Positions 17,534 through 26,093 of a DNA stretch of 64,000 bases are shown here, piece after piece. The DNA is from Rhodospirillales bacterium. GTDB lineage: Bacteria > Pseudomonadota > Alphaproteobacteria > Rhodospirillales > Casp-alpha2. The notes under the pieces were generated by a model. It was not told the DNA's origin, did no database searches, and saw nothing but the letters and a program-made list of their open reading frames with translations. The stretch spans positions 1-64,000 of the forward strand of contig JAJFII010000035.1 of NCBI GenBank assembly GCA_021775095.1. Reading direction: 5' to 3'. The position numbers and the translations under genes were made by a program. Within the stretch, counting starts at the first letter, position 1; each line of letters begins with the position of its first letter.

Positions 17534-19288
17534 TCAGCGCAGTTCCTCCACAGGGTTAACGCCAAATACTGCCAGGCCAGACGCAATGACCAGAGCAACC
17601 GATTGAATAAGCGCCAACCGGGCAAGGGTCAGTTCCCGGTCATCCTCATGGATAAATCGCAGGCGCGCATCATCTTTGCCTTTGTTCCAAAGACTATGGA
17701 AGTGGGTCGCCAATTCATTCAAGTAGTAGGCAACCCGATGTGGTTCCTGAGCCTGTGCGGCGGTTTCGACCAGGCGCGGCCAATTGGCCATTGTCCGGAT
17801 GAGTTCCAGTTCCGCCGGATCCTTAATGGCGGCAAAGGAGATATTTTTAAGGTCGAGATCGCCAATATGGTCAACTGAAAGTATTTCCAGGGCGTTGCGC
17901 AATACGGAGCAACAACGGGCGTGCGCGTATTGCACATAAAACACCGGATTATCTCGCGACTGCTCAGTCACTTTTTGCAAGTCAAACTCCATTTGAGTAT
18001 CGCTTTTACGGGTCAGCATTATAAACCGCACAACGTCTTTACCCACTTCATCAATAAGGTCGCGCAGGGTGACAAAATTTCCTGAGCGCTTGGACATCCG
18101 CATGGGTTCGCCATCTTTCATCAAATGAACCATCTGACAGAGTTTGATTTCAAGTTCAGCATCGCCGCCGCTAATTGCCGTGGTCGCTGCCTTCATGCGT
18201 TTCACATAGCCCCCGTGATCGGCGCCAAACACATCAATCATCTCATTAAACCCACGCCGATATTTGTCCAAATGGTACGCAATGTCGTTGGTGAAATAGG
18301 TCCAGCTTCCATCCGATTTTTTGAGCGGTCGATCAACATCATCGCCAAATTCCGTGGCCTTAAACAAGGTCTGCGGGCGCGGTTCCCAATCGTCTGGTTT
18401 CATGCCTTTGGGGGGTTCCAGAACCCCTACATATACCAGCCCTTTGTCTTCCAATGTTTTCAGAACGTCATCCACAGCCCCGGCATCGACCAGCGATTTT
18501 TCGGAGGTAAAAACATCCTGTTCGATGCCGAGCCCTTTCAAATCTTCGCGCACCAAATCCATCATTCGGGCAACCGAAAAAGTCCGAAATTCCGCCAACC
18601 AGTCCGCTTCCCCCCGGTGCAACCATTTATCACCATCCCGTTCGGCCAGGGCTTTGCCAACGGGCATCATATAATCACCCGGGTATAACCCATCGGGAAC
18701 CGCATGGATGGTTTCTCCTAACGCTTCGCGGTAGCGCAGGTGAGCCGACCTCGCCAGGGTATCAACCTGGGAGCCGGCATCATTGATGTAATACTCGGTA
18801 GTCACCTCATATCCGGCCTTTTTGAGAAGCCGGGCCAAAGCGTCGCCGGTAACGGCGCCGCGGGCATGGGCGACATGCAACGGACCCGTTGGATTTGCGG
18901 ACACATATTCGACATTTACCTTTCGACCACGCCCCAAATCCGAATCACCAAAAGCAATGCCCTGCTCTAAAACATCGCGCATTTGACCGTGCCAAAAGGC
19001 AATGGATAAACCAAAATTGATAAATCCCGGGCCGGCAATATCGACGGTTTCTACCGTGTCCAGTAATGCCAAATGGTCAGCAATTTTTGCTGCCAGTTGG
19101 CGCGGGTTCTGGCCAGCCGCCTTGGCCAGAACCATGGCGGCGTTGGTTGTTAAATCACCGTGGGCGGCATCGCGTGGCGGTTCGACATTGATTCGACCCA
19201 ATTGCAAACCTTCCGGCAGCTCCTGAGCTTCGATCATTTCATTGACAAGTGTCACAATATTTTCACGAAAGATTTCAAATAAGTTCAT
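17534..19288 (-). CDS. argS: Arginyl-tRNA synthetase
   Basis: This class I aminoacyl-tRNA synthetase charges tRNA-Arg. At 584 residues it has normal length. The N-terminal additional domain (about residues 1-110) precedes the catalytic core, whose ATP-site HIGH-like motif is HVAHARG (138-144). The KMSKS equivalent MRMSKRSG is near residue 395, and YINDAGSQ is a further conserved core element. The C-terminal helical anticodon-binding domain (DALRP/alpha type) runs to the end. It leads an operon with the AlkA-like gene. Confidence 0.97.
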   Translation of the reverse strand: MNLFEIFRENIVTLVNEMIEAQELPEGLQLGRINVEPPRDAAHGDLTTNAAMVLAKAAGQNPRQLAAKIADHLALLDTVETVDIAGPGFINFGLSIAFWHGQMRDVLEQGIAFGDSDLGRGRKVNVEYVSANPTGPLHVAHARGAVTGDALARLLKKAGYEVTTEYYINDAGSQVDTLARSAHLRYREALGETIHAVPDGLYPGDYMMPVGKALAERDGDKWLHRGEADWLAEFRTFSVARMMDLVREDLKGLGIEQDVFTSEKSLVDAGAVDDVLKTLEDKGLVYVGVLEPPKGMKPDDWEPRPQTLFKATEFGDDVDRPLKKSDGSWTYFTNDIAYHLDKYRRGFNEMIDVFGADHGGYVKRMKAATTAISGGDAELEIKLCQMVHLMKDGEPMRMSKRSGNFVTLRDLIDEVGKDVVRFIMLTRKSDTQMEFDLQKVTEQSRDNPVFYVQYAHARCCSVLRNALEILSVDHIGDLDLKNISFAAIKDPAELELIRTMANWPRLVETAAQAQEPHRVAYYLNELATHFHSLWNKGKDDARLRFIHEDDRELTLARLALIQSVALVIASGLAVFGVNPVEELR

Positions 19289-19425
19289 GGGACGCCCGAC
19301 TTTTCGGTGGTTTTTCTAAAGCAAATAGGGTGCAGGTCATACTCCAGCACAGACTTATGATCAAGCAACCAACTTGTACCCAGGCCACAGGGATGCGACC
19401 ATGGCGATGATCAAAAGGAAGTCCG

Positions 19426-19770
19426 ATGACGCAAACGAATACTGATGACCATAAAAAACGATTGCTGGCCATGCGTAAAGAACTGGCCCACCTCACCCTG
19501 GCCACACAGGAGAGCCGAAAACCGGTTGAACTGGATCAGACCTCGGTCGGCAGGCTGTCACGCATGGACGCCCTGCAATCCCAGGCCATGCAACTGGAAA
19601 CGGAACGCCGAAGGAACCTTGAGCATCAGCGGGTTGAAAGCGCCTTGAAACGCATTGAAACCGGTGAATTTGGCTTATGCATAACGTGCGGTGACGGCAT
19701 TGAAGAAAAACGCCTTGCCCACGACCCAACCTTTGCAACCTGTATCGGTTGCGCCCAGTCTAACGGCTGA
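19426..19770 (+). CDS. DksA/TraR-type zinc-finger protein
   Basis: This 114-residue protein has an N-terminal coiled-coil region (about residues 8-75) and a C4 zinc finger with Cys85, Cys88, Cys106 and Cys109 (C-x2-C-x17-C-x2-C). This is the DksA/TraR arrangement, in which the coiled coil enters the RNA polymerase secondary channel and modulates initiation. It lacks the usual DxxDxA-like tip in an obvious form, so classical ppGpp-linked DksA activity is uncertain. A strong AAAGGAA lies about five bases before the ATG. It is divergent from argS and convergent with the MATE gene. Confidence 0.85.
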   Translation: MTQTNTDDHKKRLLAMRKELAHLTLATQESRKPVELDQTSVGRLSRMDALQSQAMQLETERRRNLEHQRVESALKRIETGEFGLCITCGDGIEEKRLAHDPTFATCIGCAQSNG

Positions 19771-19819
19771 TCTAACGCGCAAAGCGTCTTTTGAGTTGGT
19801 CTTCGTTGGGTACATGGCG

Positions 19820-21199
19820 TTATTTCGTACGGTCGCCACGACACAACCATACAAACCGCCCAGAAAGTGTCGACAAAGCAAAAATACTGGTCAGCAAAAT
19901 AGCCTCAAAAAGCCCGGCCGGCCCGCGCTCGAGATAAAGCGATAAGTACCAGCTGAGCGGGATCAGAACACCTATATAAGAGACGGTCTGAAGCGCCGAT
20001 GGCACCCAAACGTCCTGTCGCCCGCGCAATACATTCGCCATAACCGCTTGTCCACCGTCCAGGGCAATGGCGACGCCGCACAGAAAAATCAACGGAACCA
20101 CATAGTTAATCAGGTTTTGGTCGGACGTATAAAAAGTTGCTATCTGACCATCAAATATGCAAACGGTGGCTCCGGCAGTGCCAAGCAAAACCGTGCTTGT
20201 TGCCAACCCGCTCCACCCCGCCAACATGGTATCAGGAAAGTCTTTTCGGCCGAACGCAATACCAACCCGAACCGACGATGCGACCCCGATGCCTAAAGCA
20301 ATCATAAACAACAGGGAAAGAACATTAATGCCAATGGAATAGGCGGCAACAGCTTCTTCCCCCATCCAACCGGCAAAAATATTCAACGAAGCAAAAGCTG
20401 CCGCCTCGACCCCGATGCTCACCCCCGTGGCATAGCCAAGGCGCCGTTGGTTGGACCACGACGCCCAGCCCAGGATGGGCTTTTGCCGCACCCGGTAAAG
20501 CGCCTGCTCCTTCATGGTCCAGATATAAATCAGGGCGGCCAATCCAAGGAACCAACGAGATATACTGGTCGCCCAGGTCGCACCAATGGCACCATGGGCC
20601 TCCATGCCCCAGCCACCGGCAATAAACCAGGAATTTAAAGCAAGGTTGAGAACATTGGCACCAATCATAATATACATAACCGGCAGGGGTTTACGTATAC
20701 CCTCAAGAAAAAAAGCCGATGTCATATACAGGAGATAACCTGGCAAGCCGACCCCCATGACCTGCATAACGGCGCCGCCTTCGATCGTTAGCCGTTCCGT
20801 TTGCCCGGTTAAACCCAGTAAAAAAGGGCCAAAGAAGGTGATCAGGACAGTTATCAGCCCGAGGCCAAACGCGTAAGGCACGGAGCGTCGCCAGATGGTC
20901 CCACATTGCTCATAATCTTTGGCTCCAAAGGCGTTTGACGTAAGCACTAGGGTGCCCATCGTCAGTCCCATGGAAATTAACATTATCGGAATGATCAACG
21001 CGGCACCGATGGCCATAAACGCCAGTTCGCTGGTGCCGTATCGGCCGACCATTACCGTGTCGACAGCGGCCATCGCTAATATGCCGGCACGGGAAACAAT
21101 AATTGGCGTCGCCAGGCGTAACAATTCCGACACATGCCGTCGAATACGGGCGAACAGCCAGGATTGGCCGGATGCAGCCGGTGTGTCGTCGTCGACCAT
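19820..21199 (-). CDS. MATE-family efflux transporter
   Basis: This 459-residue inner-membrane protein has about twelve helices in two homologous halves and belongs to the NorM-type MATE family. These proteins export cationic drugs or metabolites using Na+ or H+ gradients. Typical features include ATPIIVSRAGILAMAAVDTVMVGRYG in the first helix pair and VGIAFGRKDF in the second half. GAGGG lies shortly before the ATG. The substrate and coupling ion are not determinable. It is divergent from the second DMT permease. Confidence 0.9.
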   Translation of the reverse strand: MVDDDTPAASGQSWLFARIRRHVSELLRLATPIIVSRAGILAMAAVDTVMVGRYGTSELAFMAIGAALIIPIMLISMGLTMGTLVLTSNAFGAKDYEQCGTIWRRSVPYAFGLGLITVLITFFGPFLLGLTGQTERLTIEGGAVMQVMGVGLPGYLLYMTSAFFLEGIRKPLPVMYIMIGANVLNLALNSWFIAGGWGMEAHGAIGATWATSISRWFLGLAALIYIWTMKEQALYRVRQKPILGWASWSNQRRLGYATGVSIGVEAAAFASLNIFAGWMGEEAVAAYSIGINVLSLLFMIALGIGVASSVRVGIAFGRKDFPDTMLAGWSGLATSTVLLGTAGATVCIFDGQIATFYTSDQNLINYVVPLIFLCGVAIALDGGQAVMANVLRGRQDVWVPSALQTVSYIGVLIPLSWYLSLYLERGPAGLFEAILLTSIFALSTLSGRFVWLCRGDRTK

Positions 21200-21348
21200 A
21201 AATCGCCCTCAAGCAGCAACAAAAACTTATTTTTAAGCCTATACACCCAATTTTAGGTTAGACCAGCACTTCCCCTATCCCCTATGATTGGCTCTGCGTT
21301 CATTCGTCACGGGTGAACAGTACCCGAACATTTTTATGGACGTTCCAA

Positions 21349-22242
21349 ATGGCGACACCGGACGCGTCGACATCGCCCGTTGAAATAGACAGATCGCGCA
21401 GGGGCATATTCTGGATGTTGTTAACCATGTTCTTTTTTGTGAGCATGGATACCATCGCCAAATATCTCATTCAAAACCACCATGTCTTTCAAATTGTTTG
21501 GGGCCGTTACTTTTTCCACTTTATGGTGCTGGTGGTCGTACTGGCACCTCGACTTCGCTCCTTGCTGGTGACACAAAATTTAAAACTGCAACTGGCGCGC
21601 TCTCTGCTTCTTTTGACAACAACCTGTAGCTTTTTCACGGGATTACAATATGTCCATCTGGCCGATGCCAGTGCCATCATGTTAACCGCGCCAATCTTCG
21701 TTACCGCGCTTTCCATGCCGATCCTCAAGGAACATGTTGGGCCGCGCCGCTGGGCGTCGGTTGCCGTTGGTTGTGTAGGTGCGCTGATTATCATTCGACC
21801 GGGCAATGGCCTGTTGCAACCGGCCGCACTGTTCCCCCTGACGGCGGCCATCCTTTACGCCTTTTATCAGGTAAGCACGCGCTTTTTAAGCCATTCGGAT
21901 TCGATTTTAACAACCCTCATTTACAGCGCGTCCATCGGCGCACTGATCATGACGGCATCGGTGCCGTTTTTTTGGCAACCCCTGTCGATCGAAGAATGGG
22001 GATGGATGTTCATGCTCGGCGTCATGGGTGGCATGGGCCATTTCACGCTGATAAAGGCCTATACCGTATCCCCCCTGGCCACGGTCGCGCCGTTCACCTA
22101 TTCAAATCTTCTGTGGGCCGTCGGCTATGGATATTTAATATTCGGTAATCTGCCCGACCTGTGGACGGTGGTTGGTGCGACCGTCATCATTGCAAGTGGA
22201 CTGTACATATTTCACCGGGAACAGATTAGAAAAGCCCGCTAA
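21349..22242 (+). CDS. DMT-superfamily (EamA) transporter
   Basis: This 297-residue ten-helix permease has two EamA repeats and is only a distant paralogue of the permease at 13313. The halves carry VHLADASAIMLTAPIFVTALSMPILKE and VSPLATVAPFTYSNLLWAVGYGYLIFG. The ATG at 21349 is preferred over GTG 21313, since no ribosome-binding site supports the longer form, although the start is not well determined. It converges with the ChaC-like gene across 14 bp. Confidence 0.85.
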   Translation: MATPDASTSPVEIDRSRRGIFWMLLTMFFFVSMDTIAKYLIQNHHVFQIVWGRYFFHFMVLVVVLAPRLRSLLVTQNLKLQLARSLLLLTTTCSFFTGLQYVHLADASAIMLTAPIFVTALSMPILKEHVGPRRWASVAVGCVGALIIIRPGNGLLQPAALFPLTAAILYAFYQVSTRFLSHSDSILTTLIYSASIGALIMTASVPFFWQPLSIEEWGWMFMLGVMGGMGHFTLIKAYTVSPLATVAPFTYSNLLWAVGYGYLIFGNLPDLWTVVGATVIIASGLYIFHREQIRKAR

Positions 22243-22256
22243 ATCAGGCCCTGAGA

Positions 22257-22892
22257 TCAGTCAATTCGCGTCTTCACAGCCGTCAGCAATTGATCCAGAT
22301 AGGGCTCAACGACGTTTATTTTGGCCATTTCTTCAACCGTAGATGCCAAATAGTCGCTGCATTTGCCATACTTGCCGGCGGCGCCAGCGATGATTTCTGC
22401 CATCTCCGAAATCGACATTCCGCCGGCGTACTGGGGGTGGGATTTATCGACAACAAAAGTCAGGGCTTTGACCGTATCTCCCGATTCCAGCCGTAAATCC
22501 GCCCACAGGGCCTGATAGATTCCGCTGATCATTTCCCGGTCCCACAGGGCAAGCCAATCCGCCGGTTCATTCGCCGCCAGCAATCGGTATGCAATGCCCT
22601 TGCACGACGCCCGCGCCGGTTCGATGCACAGCCCCAACCCGGGTCGTTCCGGTGTACCCCGTGCCAATGTCGTCCAAATATTAAACTTTCGCTGCCAGCC
22701 GTCAAAAATCGCGATTTCGCGACGGTCAAACTCAAAACAGGGGTTCCACATCAACGAACCAAAAGCGAAGACCCAGAGGTCCTCGGCAGGGCGGGTTTCC
22801 TGAATTGCCCGCAGCCGCAATTGCCGCTCGGCTTCCGAGACAAAATAAAAAGGCGATTTGTATGACGGTTCGTTGTGGTTTGACTTATCCAT
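22257..22892 (-). CDS. Gamma-glutamylcyclotransferase (ChaC-like)
   Basis: This 211-residue protein resembles the ChaC family, which cleaves glutathione to 5-oxoproline and Cys-Gly. The GGCT-fold YGSL-type motif appears as VFAFGSLMWNP (residues about 41-51). The probable catalytic Glu is Glu120 in ALWDREM. The N-terminal extension before the motif (about 40 residues) is somewhat longer than the minimal family core. prfC ends 24 bases upstream on the same strand, so this is likely the second gene of a prfC operon. Confidence 0.88.
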   Translation of the reverse strand: MDKSNHNEPSYKSPFYFVSEAERQLRLRAIQETRPAEDLWVFAFGSLMWNPCFEFDRREIAIFDGWQRKFNIWTTLARGTPERPGLGLCIEPARASCKGIAYRLLAANEPADWLALWDREMISGIYQALWADLRLESGDTVKALTFVVDKSHPQYAGGMSISEMAEIIAGAAGKYGKCSDYLASTVEEMAKINVVEPYLDQLLTAVKTRID

Positions 22893-22916
22893 CCAACTGC
22901 CTTTCCAGAAGGTTTT

Positions 22917-24506
22917 CTAGAAAGTTTGCTCCTTGGTTTTTCGAAACGTGATGTCGCTCCAGTCTTCCTGCGCTTTGTTAAGATGCCAGGCATTTCGCGC
23001 CATGAAAACCGGCGAGCCATCATGATCGTCAGCAATCGATGCGCGGGTTGAATCCAGAAACTTTTTCAAGAGCAATGTGTCCTCGGATTCAACCCAGCGG
23101 GCGGTGTAGAGTTCAGTCTGTTCGAAGCGAACGGGAACATCATATTCACTGCGAATTCGATCCGCTAAAACCTCAAACTGCAATACTCCTACCACACCAA
23201 CAATCCAGTCGGCACCGATGATCGGTTTGAAGACCCGGGCCGCGCCCTCTTCCGCCAGTTGCTGCAAGGCTTTGCCCAAGTGTTTGGCCCGCATCGGGTC
23301 TTCCGGTCTCACTTTTTGCAGCATCTCCGGTGCAAACGACGGTATTCCGGTAAATTTAATCTCTTCTCCTTCCGTAAGACCGTCACCAATCCGCAAATTG
23401 CCATGATTGGGAATGCCAATAATATCACCGGCGAAAGCCTCTTCCGCCAGTTCCCGGTCCCGCGCCAGAAATAAAACAGGGTTATGAATATTTAGAGTTT
23501 TACCGGATCTCACATGGAGCATTTTCATTCCCCGTCTAAAGCGTCCGGAACAGATTTTTACAAAAGCGATACGATCCCGGTGTTTGGGATCCATATTGGC
23601 CTGAATTTTGAACACAAACCCCGATACCTTTTCCTCCCGGGGATCCACGTCGCGCCCCAGTGCCGGCTGTTTTTGTGGCGACGGCGCGTCCTTACTCAGT
23701 TCTTTCAACAACTCGCGCACACCGAAATTATTTATGGCGCTGCCAAAAAACACCGGCGTCAGATTTCCCTCCCGGTAGGCCTGCAAATCGAACGGCGGGC
23801 ACAAACCTCGCACCATTTCAACCTCGTCCCGCAACTTTGCGACCGCATAATCAGGCAACAGTTGGTCGAGTTTCGGATCATCCAGACCCTGACAAATTTC
23901 GCCCTCATCGGGAATTTCGCCTTTCGATTTACCGATCAAAACCAATCGATCATTTAACAGATCATAACAGCCCAGGAAATCCCGGCCCATGCCAATCGGC
24001 CAACTGGCCGGTGTCACATCCAAAGCCAATGTTTGTTCAATCTCATCCAATAAATCAAAAGGGTCTCGGGCTTCCCGGTCCATTTTATTAATAAATGTGA
24101 AGATCGGCAAATTACGCAGGCGACAAACTTCAAAGAGTTTTCGGGTTTGTTTTTCAATGCCGCGCGATGCGTCAATCACCATGACCGCAGAATCAACGGC
24201 GGTCAAAGTCCGGTAGGTATCTTCGCTGAAATCTTCGTGACCTGGCGTATCAAGGAGATTGAAGGTACAGCCGTCGAATTCGTAAGTCATCACCGACGAA
24301 GCCACTGATATGCCCCGTTCGCGTTCAACTTTCATCCAGTCCGATGTCGCCCGCCGTTGTTCGCCGCGGGCCTTCACAGCACCGGCAAGCTGGATCGCAC
24401 CGCCAAACAACAAAAGTTTCTCGGTGAGCGTTGTCTTTCCCGCATCCGGGTGCGAAATAATGGCAAATGTACGCCGTTTTGCGATTTCTGAATTGATTAA
24501 ACTCAA
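22917..24506 (-). CDS. prfC: Peptide chain release factor 3
   Basis: This 529-residue translational GTPase recycles RF1 and RF2 after termination. GTPase motifs are clear: ISHPDAGKTT (G1, residues 17-26), RGISVASSVM (switch I), LLDTPGHEDFSEDT (G3) and FINKMDREARD (G4). The FSEDTYRTLTAVDSA segment distinguishes RF3 from EF-G. Length is normal. It shares a divergent upstream region with the Arg-rich small gene. Confidence 0.96.
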   Translation of the reverse strand: MSLINSEIAKRRTFAIISHPDAGKTTLTEKLLLFGGAIQLAGAVKARGEQRRATSDWMKVERERGISVASSVMTYEFDGCTFNLLDTPGHEDFSEDTYRTLTAVDSAVMVIDASRGIEKQTRKLFEVCRLRNLPIFTFINKMDREARDPFDLLDEIEQTLALDVTPASWPIGMGRDFLGCYDLLNDRLVLIGKSKGEIPDEGEICQGLDDPKLDQLLPDYAVAKLRDEVEMVRGLCPPFDLQAYREGNLTPVFFGSAINNFGVRELLKELSKDAPSPQKQPALGRDVDPREEKVSGFVFKIQANMDPKHRDRIAFVKICSGRFRRGMKMLHVRSGKTLNIHNPVLFLARDRELAEEAFAGDIIGIPNHGNLRIGDGLTEGEEIKFTGIPSFAPEMLQKVRPEDPMRAKHLGKALQQLAEEGAARVFKPIIGADWIVGVVGVLQFEVLADRIRSEYDVPVRFEQTELYTARWVESEDTLLLKKFLDSTRASIADDHDGSPVFMARNAWHLNKAQEDWSDITFRKTKEQTF

Positions 24507-24674
24507 GGATTATTCCAAATCAAGGGCTGTGATTGGGTGAAACACCCCATTGCGGCGAAATTAGAGGTAAAATCCAAATTTTCCAGGGCTAATTCGGGTA
24601 GTGTTAGACTCGCTACCGTACGCCGTTTAAAATATCTCAAATTGAATAATGGATAAACGGGGGGACACAAAACG

Positions 24675-24902
24675 ATGAATGCCAATGGTACCGTACGCAA
24701 AAACTCGGATCGACGAGACAATGACCGACGCGACGATGAAAGGCGCGACGATGAAAGGCGCGCCCAGGAAAGACGAGAGAAAGAAATTGCCGTTGAAAAA
24801 GAACGGCGGGCGGAAACCGAAAGGCGTGAAACAGGTCGACGCAGTACAAATGACCTGCGACGCCAGGGTCCGCGCCGGGCAGACCTTGATCGCCGGGATT
24901 AG
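24675..24902 (+). CDS. Short Arg/Asp/Glu-rich low-complexity protein
   Basis: The 75-residue frame encodes a highly charged protein built from repeating DRRD, DDERR and ERRE-type units, with a tandem 15-bp nucleotide repeat early in the gene. A GGGGGGA lies ten bases before the ATG. Short proteins with similar arginine-pair repeats occur in alphaproteobacteria, but no function is established. A coiled or extended RNA- or membrane-associated segment is possible. Composition alone could give a spurious open frame, so confidence is moderate. Confidence 0.5.
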   Translation: MNANGTVRKNSDRRDNDRRDDERRDDERRAQERREKEIAVEKERRAETERRETGRRSTNDLRRQGPRRADLDRRD

Positions 24903-25182
24903 TTCTGTGGAACAGATTTAGGAGACATCTGTTCTCATCCGATGAAACGATGCCCCCTGATGGGGATGACGCAATAGGTACAATCCAATCCAAGCAGGAC
25001 GATACACCGGATAAAGGAAATCCATATGTGACGGAATGATAATACACTTCACCCGTCAAACGGTCCGTCATTTGCGATTTTTAGATGTTCGGGCAATCGA
25101 AATAGGCCCCATCAAGCCATACGTGTCCGCTAATTAAATGGGATTGTATCTTTCCGACGATTAAACTCGTCCAACAAACCGC
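24903..25182. other. Intergenic region without supported gene
   Basis: Nothing beyond short unsupported frames was seen between the Arg-rich protein and the stop codon of the broken BTLCP gene. It lies downstream of both, so it probably holds their 3' ends. Confidence 0.5.
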
Positions 25183-25917
25183 TCAACTTCGCCGGTGGCG
25201 CCACCAGGAACTCCGGTTAATTGAAAATACTGGTTCGTAGTGGCGAATGGACTTGGCCTCAACAACCTTTTTAATTTGATTATCCAGCACATAGACTTTT
25301 TTCTTTTTGGTTTTTGGCTCCCTTAATATCGCCACCAGCACGGCATGGCCTACTTTCAAATTTAGGGTCAGGACTCATTAATTTCGTGCAATTCTGTTTG
25401 TCCGTAAGCTTACGAATACAAGAAAACAAGCGCAAGGACATGCCGGGCTATTCGAGCCTTGTTTTCGCAGAAGGCGTGAGCTTCCTGACAAACCCCTTGG
25501 GGCGGGGCGCTTTATCACTCTGGCTTCGTTGAAAAAACTTGAAAACCATGAGGTTTCCTGCGTCTTTCCGCCTAACCGATAAGATAAATTACCTCCGCAA
25601 AATGGATGAAATTAATGGGTCCTGACCCTAAGGTGTTTGGAATTACAGGTAAGTTTTTTCTTGCTCTTCACTTCCTTCGAATATCGGACCAGGGCGGCGC
25701 GCCATTTTTTAAAAGGTTTTAAATTATTTGAACGGGTTTAGACACTTTGGAAAAAACTGCGGTGAAATTTTGACGCCGCATCGGCACCATTGGGCACCAT
25801 CGGCAGCAACAGGCCGACCAACGCCCCGGCAACGATGGCGAATCGCCTTATCCGTATTCGATTTTTAAAAGGCTTCGCGGCTGATTTCGGAAGAGCACGC
25901 AGACGGTGATGAAACAT
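25183..25917 (-). pseudogene. Broken BTLCP (LapG-like) cysteine protease gene
   Basis: On the minus strand an ATG at 25915-25917 with GGAG upstream starts a protein with a signal peptide (RRFAIVAGALVGLLL, then GADAA). A TAA (25738-25740) interrupts it. In the same frame it continues PFKKWRAALVRYSKEV, as in BTLCP proteases. The 270-bp inverted-repeat element at 25362-25631 then intervenes. Beyond it, the frame resumes with VGHAVLVAIL and KKVYVLDNQIKKVV, then SIRHYEPVFSINRSSWW, and ends at 25183. These match the His (HAVL) and Asp (LDN) active-site blocks of the family. The segment with the catalytic Cys (normally GDCEDYA-like), about 90 residues in relatives, is absent. The gene cannot make an active enzyme. 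Confidence 0.8.
25362..25631. mobile_element. MITE-like element with 24-bp terminal inverted repeats
   Basis: A 24-bp repeat at 25362-25385 and its inverse at 25608-25631 match at 23 positions. Each outer end contains TA followed inward by GGGTCAGGA, compatible with a TA target duplication as made by IS630/Tc1-type elements. The 270-bp interior encodes no transposase, so this is a non-autonomous element or remnant. It lies within the BTLCP protease gene and coincides with loss of the catalytic-Cys segment, implying insertion with adjacent deletion. Confidence 0.75.
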
Positions 25918-26093
25918 AAACACTCCGATACCCCTCATGTACGACGCCCTCTATATTAGACTTTTCAGTGGTTTGCAGGCAACCACCTAAAATCAATATT
26001 GCGCAACGGTGAAGTCAAAAGGGGATTCCCCTTGCGTCCTTAATTCCAACCCGTAAGATATTGGAAATTAATTACTTTATTGGGGAGCGGGCA

